Assembly: GCF_023073715.1 (NCBI RefSeq)
Contig: NZ_JADPKA010000013.1
Location: 36,726 to 100,725 of the forward strand
Length of the DNA: 64,000 nucleotides
Origin: Bradyrhizobium sp. 164
GTDB lineage: Bacteria; Pseudomonadota; Alphaproteobacteria; Rhizobiales; Xanthobacteraceae
Reading direction: 5' to 3'
In this document: piece after piece, positions 38,487 to 48,268 of the stretch
Numbering within the stretch: position 1 is the first letter of the stretch
Layout: every line of letters starts with the position of its first letter
Notes under the pieces: model-generated
The model's database searches: none
Seen by the model: the letters and a program-made list of their open reading frames with translations, nothing else
Told to the model about the DNA's origin: nothing
Position numbers and translations under genes: made by a program

Positions 38487-38502
38487 AGCAACACTCTTGC
38501 CC
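38487..38502 (-). promoter_or_regulatory. Candidate sigma-54 promoter of the biotin operon
   Basis: The minus strand reads GGGCAAGAGTGTTGCT: correct GG-N10-GC spacing, perfect -12 half (TTGCT) and a -24 half with two differences from TGGYAY. The predicted start leaves ~50 bases to the bioB GTG. No TGT-N10-ACA NifA site was found within 200 bases upstream. Confidence 0.5.
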
Positions 38503-39006
38503 GGTATTGACGAGAAATATCGCCGAGTTGCGCGGGCATGGCGCTCGTATCAGGCTAATCGCCGCTCCCCCATGCAGGATTTCCTCGCGAGGCCGAGACA
38601 AGCGCAACAACGCTCCTCGACGCGCCTCACTCAGGTAACTAGCCGATGCGTACGGTAGTTGCGCCCCGTAGGAGCCTCTCCTGATACAAATGTATTTGGC
38701 CGCGCGCCGTGTACAACGGATCCACGAATCTGCTCACCTGGCCGATTCCACGATGGTGTGGTTATGCGCGTCACATCCCCGTACAATAAACGGTGGCCCG
38801 GACGAGCCGACTCTGCGAGCGTTACCTCCCGCCGCCTCCAGAAGCGCAGCGGGTTGGGCTCTGGGGCGCAGAGTAGCGGCCCGGCGCGCCCTTGGCGGGT
38901 CTGTGGCCACCTAGGCTTGCTCGCAGCCCGTGGCTGTGGTGAGCAACTCCGCTGGACTCTCGATCACGTCGTCGCCGCCCGACTTGGCACGACGCGGCGA
39001 GATCTG
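38503..39006. other. Gap upstream of bioB
   Basis: About 500 bases with no supported gene, lying upstream of bioB and downstream of the DUF7694-like gene, both on the minus strand. Confidence 0.35.
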
Positions 39007-39426
39007 CTAAGACGTCGCACTCATCTGCGCAAACAGAATTGCCGCTTCAGACGGCCCGAGCCCGACGATGCCCACGAAGGCTGCCGGAGGCATCGGAATG
39101 ACCTGACGGGTCGGCCTCCAGAGATGCAGGCAGTAGCGACTATTGTTCACATACTGCGAATGAGGAGGATGCAGCTGCATCACACATTCCTCTTCATCCC
39201 AAAACATATCTTTGGCGAAGCACATCTCCTCCCAGTTTGGAGATCGCCGTGGCGTCGACACAGAGACATGCTCCCATCCCGGACGGACGAAGCCGACGAT
39301 CTTGAGTTGGCAGCCACAAGGCCCCTGCACGAAGAAGAGACCGGAAGGACCAGACCCCGGTGCGGTGGCGAATCGGCCATCGCGGACGCGCCCCGCTTCG
39401 AGTCTTTCTACACTTTGCTTCCTCAT
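39007..39426 (-). CDS. Hypothetical protein, DUF7694-like
   Basis: A 139-aa protein. The ATG at 39426 is chosen for AGAGGA five bases upstream; a longer frame to 39528 is possible. The core GPCGCQLKIVGF, WEHVSVSTPRRSPNWEEMCF, AKDMFWDEEECVMQLHPPHS and YVNNSRYCLHLWRPT is rich in Trp, Cys and His and resembles a small domain found in phages and bacterial mobile DNA (DUF7694). Its function is unknown. It stands alone in a gene-poor region. Confidence 0.7.
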   Translation of the reverse strand: MRKQSVERLEAGRVRDGRFATAPGSGPSGLFFVQGPCGCQLKIVGFVRPGWEHVSVSTPRRSPNWEEMCFAKDMFWDEEECVMQLHPPHSQYVNNSRYCLHLWRPTRQVIPMPPAAFVGIVGLGPSEAAILFAQMSATS

Positions 39427-40268
39427 GTGTCCTCTTTCTTCTTTTGGCCGATAGAGTTGCATCCGGCACCACTCGTGTTGTTCGACTCGTACATCGAACG
39501 GCTGGTACCCTGGCATGGGCGGCCCCAACTGCCGCTGATCAACTGCACCGACTTACTTGGATGAAGAACATCGGTTCTGTCCGCATCGTTCACCGGGGAG
39601 TTCTCTTGGGTTTATCTTTCGACATCTGAGCTCTCTTAAACTTTCTCGTCATTCGCCCGTTCGTTGCGAACTTGGCCTCATGCAGACAATCTGCGCAGAC
39701 ATCTACGATGGCTTGTCTTGGCAAGCCGTGCCACCAGAAGCTTCTGCTCGCCTCGTCGCCTGAACAAGTCCGCAACGTATGGCGTTGAGCTCGCCGTGCT
39801 TGGTGCAAGATGCCAGAATTCGACTGAAACGCTTAATGGCGGCGGAAGCCAATTCGCGTGGCATGATCCGGCGAACCGGCTACTTTGCCACCCAAACAAA
39901 CGTCGCAGGCTTCAGCACATGATGCAAAGCGACGCCAATGCCTCGCCAGTTCATCGAGCGAGAGGCTTTGATTTCGACGATCTGACGGTGGGCTTTCATC
40001 TCATTCCTTCATGTCTAGCGGTTAGCCGGCTTGCCGCCTGAGACACCGTCAATGCGTCATCTATGTGGCCGGCCACCGTGACCCAGAATGGATTCATGGT
40101 CAGAGGCTCGCACGCGCGGTCCGCACTCGTTCAGCAGCCTCGCTCATTGGCCTTACCGCATGACGCAGTTTCGCAGTTCAGCCCTAGCGGGCTGTGAGCT
40201 CCAACGGAGAGACACCCCGCGCCGGGGTCACAAGCATTGACGATCGGTGCAACCGTCCGCCCGGTCGA
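39427..40268. other. Gap, no gene seen
   Basis: About 840 bases without a supported gene. Frames present are short and low in protein-like character. No insertion-sequence end was recognised. Confidence 0.35.
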
Positions 40269-40457
40269 TCAGAACTGCCCGTCAACCTCATTTCTTTGCC
40301 GCCCCTCCGCGAGGCGAGCCAGCTTATCATATTCCTCAGCGACCTTGATCAGCCTGCATCTGGATGTGTCGTCCTCGAGCGACTCCGCTTTTCTTCGGGT
40401 CGCTTCAGCACGGCTTCGCCAATGTTTGGCGTCTGAGAACAGGTTTTTTTGCTTCAT
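40269..40457 (-). CDS. Small helical hypothetical protein
   Basis: A 62-aa highly charged protein, MKQKNLFSDAKHWRSRAEAT then RRKAESLEDDTSRCRLIKVA and EEYDKLARLAE. The HWRxRAEExRxxAE...SRxxxLxIAExYxxLAxxAE pattern is a very common small protein family in Rhizobiales, predicted as a two-helix coiled coil. Function unknown. I recognise the family pattern, which supports a real gene despite the size. Confidence 0.7.
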   Translation of the reverse strand: MKQKNLFSDAKHWRSRAEATRRKAESLEDDTSRCRLIKVAEEYDKLARLAEGRQRNEVDGQF

Positions 40458-41290
40458 GCGGAATACGATGCAGTTTTTAGATCAAGAAAATGCGACACAT
40501 GCCCTACGTAAGATCCCGTAGGTTGGCTGTCGCAAAAGCACCTCATTTGCCGTTATCTGCCGACCGCTCTGTTGATGTCTGAGATGCGACAAGCCGCTCG
40601 CAGCAAGCGCGGCGAGGGGCGCGAAATGCGCGACTCTCGACATTAGGGCTTGAATCGTACGTAGCGTCAGATTGTAGGGTCTTCTTACAGGTGGCGAGCG
40701 TGCTTGGCCGTACAACAGCTTCCGGGCGACACAATTTCGAGTGTGTCATTTGGCGAGCCAGATTGCAGAAGGCCCGCGTTGTCTCGGACGCCGCAGTGAA
40801 GCCGCCTCGGCGAATCATTGCAACGTGTCGCGATGAAGCCAGGCTGCAGGAGAACCGGATTCTAAGATCGCAGCAGCATCGTCGCGTGGCGATTGCCCGC
40901 TTTGATAGATTGCTCACGCAGAGGTCGCGGTCCGGAGATCGGGGCCTCGCAGCTCAGAGTGGAATGGAAGTTGGAGGCCATACTCATCTTACATAGCCGT
41001 GATGCGGCCGCGGCGAACCTGCAATAGCTTGCTCACGCCGAAACAGGTAGCTGTAGGCATACACGGTTGCCAGCATTCTCGCCAGAGATGCGCCGACTGG
41101 TCGCTCATGCCGGAGCCCCCTACGGGTGCCTGGATTGACTCCGCCGCCGCCTCCATCATGTTTTTCGTATCCAAAGACGGACAACACGGCCTCGGGAGTA
41201 GCAATGACTTCTGCAGCTTTGGCTACCAAGCAGTCGTTCAATTGACGGCCATGGAGCGCGCGAGGTCAGACCACAAGGAAATCTCGATCT
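40458..41290. other. Gap with copy 2 of the 28-bp repeat
   Basis: About 830 bases with no supported gene. It holds the repeat at 40650-40677. A minus-strand frame near 41130-41240 reads VAKAAEVIATPEAVLSVFGY, which looks protein-like but has no convincing continuation; possibly a remnant. Confidence 0.35.
40650..40677 (+). repeat. 28-bp repeat, copy 2
   Basis: TTGAATCGTACGTAGCGTCA followed by GATTGTAG, identical over all 28 bases to the copy at 42168-42195, 1.5 kb away. The core holds TACGTA. The flanks are unrelated, so it is a discrete element rather than part of a longer duplication. Confidence 0.8.
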
Positions 41291-41557
41291 ATGCCCTGTC
41301 CGAAATGTCACACAGATAACTGGTGCGAGATCGCAATGCACGATCCCTGGAGCGGCCGACCAGTGATCAACTGCAATACTTGCGGTGAATATGCCGAGTA
41401 CGATTGCCTCCAGCGCAAAGCAGCGCACGCGATCATCGCAGCTACCTTGGCTTGTACCGTGAGCAAAGAGGACCAGCGAGATCCGCGGGCGGTTGCTGAC
41501 AGCATTTTGGATGTGCTGGAGAATGCCGGCCTAACAATCGCTTGCGCCTCAAGATGA
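41291..41557 (+). CDS. Possible small zinc-ribbon protein
   Basis: An 88-aa frame starting MPCPKCHTDNWCEIA and continuing VINCNTCGEYAEYDC: two CxxC knuckles ~30 residues apart, a zinc-ribbon spacing. The C-terminus AVADSILDVLENAGLTIA is helical and resembles the tail of other rhizobial small proteins. The ribosome site is weak. I do not recognise the exact family; it may be real or a relic. Confidence 0.4.
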   Translation: MPCPKCHTDNWCEIAMHDPWSGRPVINCNTCGEYAEYDCLQRKAAHAIIAATLACTVSKEDQRDPRAVADSILDVLENAGLTIACASR

Positions 41558-42476
41558 ATGGGAGGAACACCGATCGGCGCCGCTACAAGGCCCCGCCCGT
41601 CCATCAGAGAGATGGCCAACTGCGCCGCTCGTTCCAACAGCCACTTGATTGCCTTCAAAACGCCGTCTGTCCTCCGTTATCTAGAACGGCGAAGTCACTG
41701 TTAGGTGCCTTGACGGGAGTTTGGCTCATTGACCAGATTAACGCGCTGCCGATTGATCTCGTTTCCTATTCTGCTCAGCCGCCGCGGCACCGACAACTCC
41801 CGGGAAGCAGCCCTATTATGACGGGGACAGCGGGAGAGCTCGGCTGGATAGACAAAACCAATTCGCACAGACTCGAGAGAGCATTCAGCCATGGACGATT
41901 GATTCCGGCGCCGAGGCAGCTCCTATCCACACATTCAAGTAAGCTTGATTGATTCGCTTGATCACTCGTGGCCGGCGACGAGCAGCCTCACAGCTGGGCG
42001 TAGCTATGCGCGCACACTCGAGCGGACCCGAGCTGCGCGTTCCGCAGACGACGAATACAGAAAGCCAACTGCCGTGGTGAAGCGCCTCCCGCCCTCCTCG
42101 TCATGCGGCTGGCTCCTGGCGAACGAAGACGGTTTCGACATATTCACGCGATAAGCCCGCAGAGGGATTGAATCGTACGTAGCGTCAGATTGTAGAGTGC
42201 CCCCTTAGGGAGCACCAATGTTCGGTCGCTTCAGAAGTTCCTGTGCTAAAGCGGAGCAGGCCGGTTGCTTGCGATGAGAGCTTTTCTGCCAAAGCGGCGC
42301 TCACTGCGAAGAACGCTGTTTCTGTCCTGTTCACGCAGATCGCCGGCCCGTATGAAGACAAGATCGCCCACATGTAAGAAGGCCCAATCCAGCCTTGCAG
42401 GCTTCGATATACGTTTGCGGGCACTGAGTGCCCAACCCGCCGCTGCGAGATTGATGCGCTATCCCGGAGCGGACAT
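41558..42476. other. Gap with copy 3 of the 28-bp repeat
   Basis: About 920 bases without a supported gene; includes the repeat at 42168-42195. Confidence 0.35.
42168..42195 (+). repeat. 28-bp repeat, copy 3
   Basis: TTGAATCGTACGTAGCGTCA followed by GATTGTAG, identical to copy 2. Read as a promoter it would be TTGAAT, 17 bases, TGTAGA, a weak sigma-70-like pair about 300 bases before the small gene at 42477. Confidence 0.8.
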
Positions 42477-42713
42477 GTGAGAGGACCCGATGGATCCAAT
42501 AGGGTCTTGCTCGTCGATCACTGTGAGGGCCAATGCCGGGCCATTGTTGGCTTCAGGAATGGCGATCCTGGAACCGCATATATGTGCGGCGAACCTGTTG
42601 TGATGGGACCTCGCCAAAAGCTGTCATCATGGTGCGCTTATCACCATTCCCGAATGCACGTCACGCCATGGTCGGGCGGACGCAGCGTCGTTGAAGGAAA
42701 GCAGACTAGATGA
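42477..42713 (+). CDS. Small Cys/His-rich protein, GcrA C-terminal-like
   Basis: A 78-aa frame from GTG 42477 with GGAG seven bases upstream. The segment CEGQCRAIVGFRNGDPGTAY then MCGEPVV...SSWCAYHHSRMHV has a C...C...C...H pattern like the zinc-binding-looking C-terminus of GcrA proteins (CRWPIGDP...FCG...YCxxHxxxAY). It lacks the GcrA DNA-binding N-terminus, which interestingly is what the protein at 7956-8282 retains. Likely a real small gene, function unknown. Confidence 0.5.
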   Translation: MRGPDGSNRVLLVDHCEGQCRAIVGFRNGDPGTAYMCGEPVVMGPRQKLSSWCAYHHSRMHVTPWSGGRSVVEGKQTR

Positions 42714-42931
42714 CCAACAGTAATCCGAGACGAGCGCGCGCAATTGCTAGGCATGGGCAGCGGTCGTCGCGGGAGCAAGAGAGCTGCCGATAGATCCGCG
42801 AGCTGGATCTGCGCGACGTGCAGGCCTGACGATTGCCCCAGGGCCGAACGCCGATCCAGGCAATGAGGCCCATCAAGACCTGATGAACGAGTATTAAGAA
42901 GCTTATGTGAGCGCCTTGGATCAGAAATGAA

Positions 42932-43090
42932 GTGGAAGTTTATACCCGCGAGGGACTGAAGATTGATCTCGGCACCTTGATTGAGGGCAACACCGCGTTC
43001 GAAGCCGATAAGCCGGCGATCCATTTCGAGGGCGCGCCTCTAAAGCTTACGCTTCTTTCGGCGCATGCGAGCGGGTGGCACGTGGTTTAG
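42932..43090 (+). CDS. Short protein-like fragment
   Basis: From a GTG at 42932 the plus strand reads MEVYTREGLKIDLGTLIEGN, TAFEADKPAIHFEGAPLKLT and LLSAHASGWHVV before a stop: 52 residues with balanced, beta-rich composition unlike chance frames. There is no ribosome site and no recognised family, so it may be the 3' remnant of a longer gene or a small protein. Confidence 0.3.
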   Translation: MEVYTREGLKIDLGTLIEGNTAFEADKPAIHFEGAPLKLTLLSAHASGWHVV

Positions 43091-44181
43091 AGGCCCGGGT
43101 CGACCTCTCCACGAGCAGCTCATCCGAATTCTTTCTGCCGAGGGGCTGCAAATCAAATGTGATAATTGAGGTAGAACGCAGTTGATCCGTCAGCTCAGGC
43201 TGCTGTCCGCAGAATGCTTGCTCAAGAACCGGGACTTTGCCGCGGGCATCGATAAGAGAAGGGGCGCTCGGGACCAGCAAACCGCGAGTTTCAATGGCAG
43301 CGGCACGTGCTCAAGGCGAGCCTATTCACGCACATGCGGGCTTTGCCTAGTCATACTACGGCTGGCCCAAAGACATGCTTGCGAGCGCGGAAAACACCCC
43401 CGCGCCGAATGGTCGCCGAACCGAGCAATGACCTTCTGAGCCATATCGTCCGCGCGCTAAACGCACGATTGTTGTTGATTCCGTGGCCACTCGCGAGCAA
43501 TGAACCGCCAGATTCTTTTCGCTAGTGAATTCGTCATTCGGTGGCGCAGGGCACACTGATCGTCGCGATAAACCCCTTGAGGTCCCATATAGCACTGGCC
43601 TCATTCATGCAGCGTTTTTCTGTGAACTCAGACAGCACAGAGTCAATATGCGCGCCTTCACTCTTGCTTGCCAGATCACCAGCTTGATTGTCCAGAAATC
43701 GATCGATGATGATAAGTACTGCGCGACAAGAGAACGAATTTCAATGCTTTGTTTGCCCGGCTTGCTCGCGGTTGCACTGGATGAACAGCAGACTGGAAAA
43801 CTCTCAGGTAAGGACACGAAATGAGGGACACTCGCTGGCTCAACGCGCGAGTTGACCACGCAGGGGACTGTGGAACGCTTCTCGGCCAAACGGGTCTGCT
43901 TACCTCCTATGCGCGTCCGCAATTTCATTAATTGCACCCGCGCAATAGAGAAACGCCTGACGAAGGCCGAACGAAATCTTCTGGGCTACAAACTTTCGTA
44001 TAGTCCTTCAAAACCCTTTCGATGTGGAAGGTTACCTCCGTACAGTTGAGCAATTGATGCAATGCCTATACAGAGTCCAGAACTCGGCAGTTCGAGAGCG
44101 CGACGCTTCCGCATTCGAAGAGGCCAGACGCGATTGACGTCGTCGATCGGGGACCGACATTAGCCTGCGCAGAGCAACGAT
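43091..44181. other. 1.1-kb gap upstream of noeL
   Basis: No supported gene. The promoter of noeL-nolK must lie at the right end; I could not recognise a nod box. GG-N10-GC near 44087-44100 is a poor sigma-54 match. Confidence 0.35.
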
Positions 44182-45267
44182 TTGTCAAACCAAGAGAGCA
44201 AACGGCGGGTCGCTCTAATCACCGGCGTGACTGGACAGGACGGCGCCTATCTCGCCGAACATCTGCTGTCGCTCGGCTATATCGTGCACGGCATCAAGCG
44301 GCGCTCGTCTTCGTTCAACACTGCGCGGGTCGACCATCTCTACCAGGACCCGCATCTCGGGGACGTGCCGTTCCTGATGCACTACGGCGACATGACGGAC
44401 TCGACCAATCTGATCCGCCTGGTGCAGCAGATCCGGCCGACCGAGATCTACAATCTCGCAGCCCAGAGCCACGTCGCCGTCAGTTTCGAGAGCCCCGAAT
44501 ACACCGCCAATGCCGATGGGATCGGCGTACTGCGGCTGCTCGAGGCGATCCGGATCCTCGGCATGGAGAAGGAGACCCGGTTCTACCAGGCCTCGACCTC
44601 CGAGCTCTATGGCCTCGTCCAGGAGATCCCGCAGAAGGAGACCACGCCGTTCTATCCGCGCTCGCCTTACGGCGTGGCGAAGCTCTACGGCTACTGGATC
44701 ACGGTGAATTACCGCGAGGCCTACGGCATGTTCGCGAGCAACGGCATCCTGTTCAACCATGAGAGCCCGATCCGCGGCGAGACCTTCGTCACCCGCAAGA
44801 TCACGCGCGGCGTCGCGCGTATCGAGGTCGGGCTCGAACAGACGCTCTATCTCGGCAATCTCTCGGCCAAGCGCGACTGGGGCCATGCCAGGGATTATGT
44901 CGAGGGCATGCATCTGATCCTCCAGGCGGACAAGGCCGACGATTTCGTGCTGGCGACTGGTGAGACGCGCTCGGTGCGCGAGATGGTCGAGCTGTCGTTT
45001 GCGCAAGTCGGTCGCCGCATCGAATGGCGCGGCGAGGGCGTCGACGAGACGGGCGTCGATGCCAAGAGCGGCAAGACCGTGGTGCGGATCGATCCGAGCT
45101 ACTTCCGTCCGACCGAGGTCGAACTCCTCGTCGGCGACGCCAGCAAGGCGCAACAGGTGCTCGGCTGGAAGCCGAAGCGCAGCTTTGTCCAGCTCGTCGA
45201 GGAGATGATGGCAAGCGATCTGGCGGAAGCAAAACGGGAGGTGGCCCATGGCAAACGCACCGTTTGA
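44182..45267 (+). CDS. noeL: NoeL, GDP-mannose 4,6-dehydratase
   Basis: A 361-aa short-chain dehydratase making GDP-4-keto-6-deoxymannose, the first step to GDP-fucose. Motifs: nucleotide-binding [35 protein letters not shown], the active-site STSELYG with Glu, [10 protein letters not shown] (YxxxK), and [20 protein letters not shown], all typical of Gmd. The start is TTG 44182; no strong ribosome site is seen. It overlaps nolK by 20 bases. Codon use is GC-rich in third positions, unlike the nod genes at 56-64 kb, suggesting origin from a chromosomal gmd-fcl pair. In a nod context the gene is called noeL; a surface-polysaccharide gmd would look the same. Confidence 0.88.
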   Translation: MSNQESKRRVALITGVTGQDGAYLAEHLLSLGYIVHGIKRRSSSFNTARVDHLYQDPHLGDVPFLMHYGDMTDSTNLIRLVQQIRPTEIYNLAAQSHVAVSFESPEYTANADGIGVLRLLEAIRILGMEKETRFYQASTSELYGLVQEIPQKETTPFYPRSPYGVAKLYGYWITVNYREAYGMFASNGILFNHESPIRGETFVTRKITRGVARIEVGLEQTLYLGNLSAKRDWGHARDYVEGMHLILQADKADDFVLATGETRSVREMVELSFAQVGRRIEWRGEGVDETGVDAKSGKTVVRIDPSYFRPTEVELLVGDASKAQQVLGWKPKRSFVQLVEEMMASDLAEAKREVAHGKRTV

Positions 45268-46207
45268 GCTGAAGGGCAAGAGCATCTACGTCGCAGGTCA
45301 TCGCGGCATGGTCGGCAGCGCGCTGATGCGCCGGCTCGCGCGGGAGGACGTGCAACTCGTCACGGTCGACCGGCGCGAGGTCGATCTCTGCAACCAGGCC
45401 GCCGTGTTCGACTGGTTCGCGAAAACGCGGCCGCAAGTGATCTTCCTCGCCGCCGCAAAAGTCGGCGGCATCGTCGCCAACGACACGCTGCGTGCCGAGT
45501 TCATCTACGACAACATCGCGATTGCCGCGAATGTGATCCAGGCCGCGCATCAAAACGGCGCCGAGAAGCTGATGTTTTTGGGCTCGTCCTGCATCTATCC
45601 GAAGCTGGCCCCACAGCCGCTGCGCGAGGATTCGGTGCTATCAGGCCCGCTCGAGCTGACCAACGAGCCCTACGCGATCGCCAAGATCGCCGGCATCAAG
45701 ATGGCGGAAGCCTATCGCAGCCAGTACGGTAGCGACTTCATCAGCGTGATGCCGACTAATCTCTATGGCCCCGGCGACAATTATCATCCCGAACTGAGCC
45801 ATGTCGTTGCCGCGCTGATCCGCCGCTTCCACGAGGCGAAGGTCGCGGGCGCAAGGAGCGTCGCCGTGTGGGGCACCGGCACGCCGCGGCGCGAGTTCCT
45901 CTATGTCGACGACATGGCGGATGCCTGCGTGCACCTGATGAAGAGCTATTCGAGCGCGGATCTTGTCAATATCGGCACCGGCGAGGACATCACCATCGCC
46001 GAGTTCGCGCGGGTCGTGGCTGAGGTCGTCGGTTACGGCGGCGAGATCACTTTCGACACGTCGCGCCCCGATGGCACGCCGCGCAAGCTGCTCGACGTCA
46101 GCCGCCTCGCCAGGCTCGGCTGGCGCGCGAGGACAAGGCTTGTAGATGGAATGCGGCAGACCTACCAGGCCTTCTTGGCGGTATCGGGTACATCGGACAA
46201 AACGTGA
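45248..46207 (+). CDS. nolK: NolK, GDP-fucose synthase
   Basis: A 319-aa epimerase-reductase turning the NoeL product into GDP-L-fucose, the donor for NodZ. Motifs: [17 protein letters not shown] for [18 protein letters not shown], the catalytic [30 protein letters not shown] (YxxxK) and [25 protein letters not shown] lies five bases before the ATG, inside the end of noeL, so translation is coupled. Same GC-rich codon use as noeL. Confidence 0.92.
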   Translation: MANAPFELKGKSIYVAGHRGMVGSALMRRLAREDVQLVTVDRREVDLCNQAAVFDWFAKTRPQVIFLAAAKVGGIVANDTLRAEFIYDNIAIAANVIQAAHQNGAEKLMFLGSSCIYPKLAPQPLREDSVLSGPLELTNEPYAIAKIAGIKMAEAYRSQYGSDFISVMPTNLYGPGDNYHPELSHVVAALIRRFHEAKVAGARSVAVWGTGTPRREFLYVDDMADACVHLMKSYSSADLVNIGTGEDITIAEFARVVAEVVGYGGEITFDTSRPDGTPRKLLDVSRLARLGWRARTRLVDGMRQTYQAFLAVSGTSDKT

Positions 46208-46441
46208 GACTCAGCTGCTAACTGCTGACGTCGCTCATTGTCCGATTGCCAGAAAGTTGCTTTAGGATCTTCCGGCGAATTCGACTGGGCTCCACGTGTT
46301 GCTTGGAGCTCGCGCACCTCTGGGTGCCGCGTGCCCGATGGAGGGCAGGCACGGCTCGATTGGCCGATAACTATAGCGAGCGAATTGGTCAGGCGCGCCT
46401 TGCGGGACGCTCTGTTTTGAACTTGAGGTAAACTGATTAGC

Positions 46442-48268
46442 ATGTGCGGAATTGTCGGCATCTTGGGGCGCGGTCCGGTCGCGGATCGTCTCATCGATTC
46501 ACTGAAGCGACTGGAATATCGCGGCTACGACTCAGCGGGCATCGGAACGCTCAAAGGAAACCAAATCGAGCTTCGACGCGCCGAGGGCAAGCTGAGGAAC
46601 CTTGAGACACGCGTTCAGTGCCATCCGCTCTCAGGCCATGTCGGGATTGGGCACACGCGCTGGGCTACTCATGGCAAGCCGACGGAGCACAATGCTCATC
46701 CGCATGCAACGGACAATGTTGCAGTCGTCCATAACGGCATAATCGAGAATTTCCGCGAGCTGCGAGCGGAGCTAAAACAGCATGGCGCCTGTTTCGCCTC
46801 TGAAACAGACACCGAGGTGGTGACGCATCTCATCGACTTTTATCTGAAACATGGCTGCTCGCCGCAGGAGGCAGTAAAAGCGTCCCTGCCGCGGCTAGTC
46901 GGCGCGTTTGCGCTTGCAATCCTGTTCAAGGGTCAACACGACCTCATGATCGGTGCGCGCAAGGGCTCACCACTCGCGATCGGGCATGGCGAAGGCGAAA
47001 TGTATCTCGGATCGGATGCTATCGCGCTCGCGCCCCTTACCGGCTTGATCACCTACCTTGAGGACGGCGATTGGGCTGTGCTCAACCGCAACTTCAGCGT
47101 GGTCTACGACGCACAAGGCACAGTTGTCCGCCGGCAGGTGGTGAAATCTGGCGCGTCGTCGGTTGTCGTCGACAAAGCAAACTACCGCCACTTCATGGCG
47201 AAGGAAATCCACGAACAGCCTGGGGTGGTCGGGCAGACGCTGGCGCATTACGTCGATATCGCCACCGAAAGCGTAGCACTGCCGCAGGAGCTTCCGTTCG
47301 ACTTCAACGAGATCGGACACATCTCGATCACGGCTTGCGGCACGGCAGGCTACGCCGGCCATATCGGCAAATACTGGTTCGAGCGGCTGGCTCGTATTCC
47401 GGTTGAGCTCGATGTCGCCTCCGAATTTCGGTATCGTGAGGCGCCGATGCGCAAGGGAGATCTTGCTATCTTCATCTCGCAGTCTGGCGAGACGGCCGAT
47501 ACGCTGGCCGCGCTCCGCTATGCCAAATCGCAAGGCCTGCATACCGTCTCGATCGTAAATGTACTGAGTTCGACCATTGCGCGCGAAAGCGGGACAGTGT
47601 TGCAGACACTCGCCGGACCTGAAATCGGCGTTGCCTCGACCAAGGCGTTCACATGCCAGCTCGTCGTCCTGGCGGCGCTTGCGGTCGCTGCTGGCAAGGC
47701 CCGCGGTGAATTGCTGGAGAGCGACGAGGTCGATCTCGTGCGAGTGCTGATCGAAATTCCGCGGCTCGTTACAGCGGCGCTTGCCAGCGAGCCGCAGATC
47801 GAGAAGATCGCACGCGACATCGCCAAATCGCGTGACGTGCTATATCTTGGTCGCGGCACGTCGTTTCCACTGGCCTTGGAGGGGGCACTGAAGCTAAAGG
47901 AGATCTCCTATATTCACGCCGAGGGTTATGCGGCCGGAGAGCTCAAGCACGGCCCGATCGCCTTGATCGACGAGAGCGTTCCCGTAATCGTCATTGCTCC
48001 CTACGACCGGGTGTTCGAAAAGACCATCTCGAACATGCAGGAGGTCGCCGCACGCGGCGGCAAGATTATCTTGATAACGGACGCTCGGGGAGCCGCAGAG
48101 GTATCCATGGATTCACTCGCGACGATTGTGCTGCCGGAGATGGGTACGACGTTTACGTCGATTGTCTATGCGATTCCGGTGCAGCTTCTGGCCTACCACA
48201 CGGCCATCCTGATGGGCACGGACGTCGACCAACCCCGAAATCTCGCGAAATCGGTAACCGTCGAATAA
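46442..48268 (+). CDS. nodM: NodM, glutamine-fructose-6-phosphate aminotransferase
   Basis: A 608-aa enzyme making glucosamine-6-phosphate, the precursor of the Nod-factor backbone. The N-terminal glutaminase starts MCGIVGILGRG with Cys2 as nucleophile, followed by RLEYRGYDSAGIG, GIGHTRWATHGKPTEHNAHP and HNGIIENF. Two SIS sugar-isomerase domains follow (~285-420 and ~455-600): ITACGTAGYAGHIGKYWFER, IFISQSGETADTLAALR, YLGRGTSFPLALEGALKLKE and the C-terminal DQPRNLAKSVTVE. The enzyme also exists as housekeeping GlmS; position after noeL-nolK and amid nod genes argues for NodM. No nod box was recognised in the 234 bases upstream. Confidence 0.88.
   Translation: MCGIVGILGRGPVADRLIDSLKRLEYRGYDSAGIGTLKGNQIELRRAEGKLRNLETRVQCHPLSGHVGIGHTRWATHGKPTEHNAHPHATDNVAVVHNGIIENFRELRAELKQHGACFASETDTEVVTHLIDFYLKHGCSPQEAVKASLPRLVGAFALAILFKGQHDLMIGARKGSPLAIGHGEGEMYLGSDAIALAPLTGLITYLEDGDWAVLNRNFSVVYDAQGTVVRRQVVKSGASSVVVDKANYRHFMAKEIHEQPGVVGQTLAHYVDIATESVALPQELPFDFNEIGHISITACGTAGYAGHIGKYWFERLARIPVELDVASEFRYREAPMRKGDLAIFISQSGETADTLAALRYAKSQGLHTVSIVNVLSSTIARESGTVLQTLAGPEIGVASTKAFTCQLVVLAALAVAAGKARGELLESDEVDLVRVLIEIPRLVTAALASEPQIEKIARDIAKSRDVLYLGRGTSFPLALEGALKLKEISYIHAEGYAAGELKHGPIALIDESVPVIVIAPYDRVFEKTISNMQEVAARGGKIILITDARGAAEVSMDSLATIVLPEMGTTFTSIVYAIPVQLLAYHTAILMGTDVDQPRNLAKSVTVE

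Noticed and set aside
43091..44181. Intact transposase or IS ends in the gene-poor 39-44 kb region
   Set aside because: No DDE-type motif, frame of sufficient length or matching terminal repeats were recognised; remnants only.
44215..45285. Long open frame (356 codons) antisense to noeL
   Set aside because: Mirror of a GC-rich gene; no family resemblance and runs through the noeL-nolK overlap.
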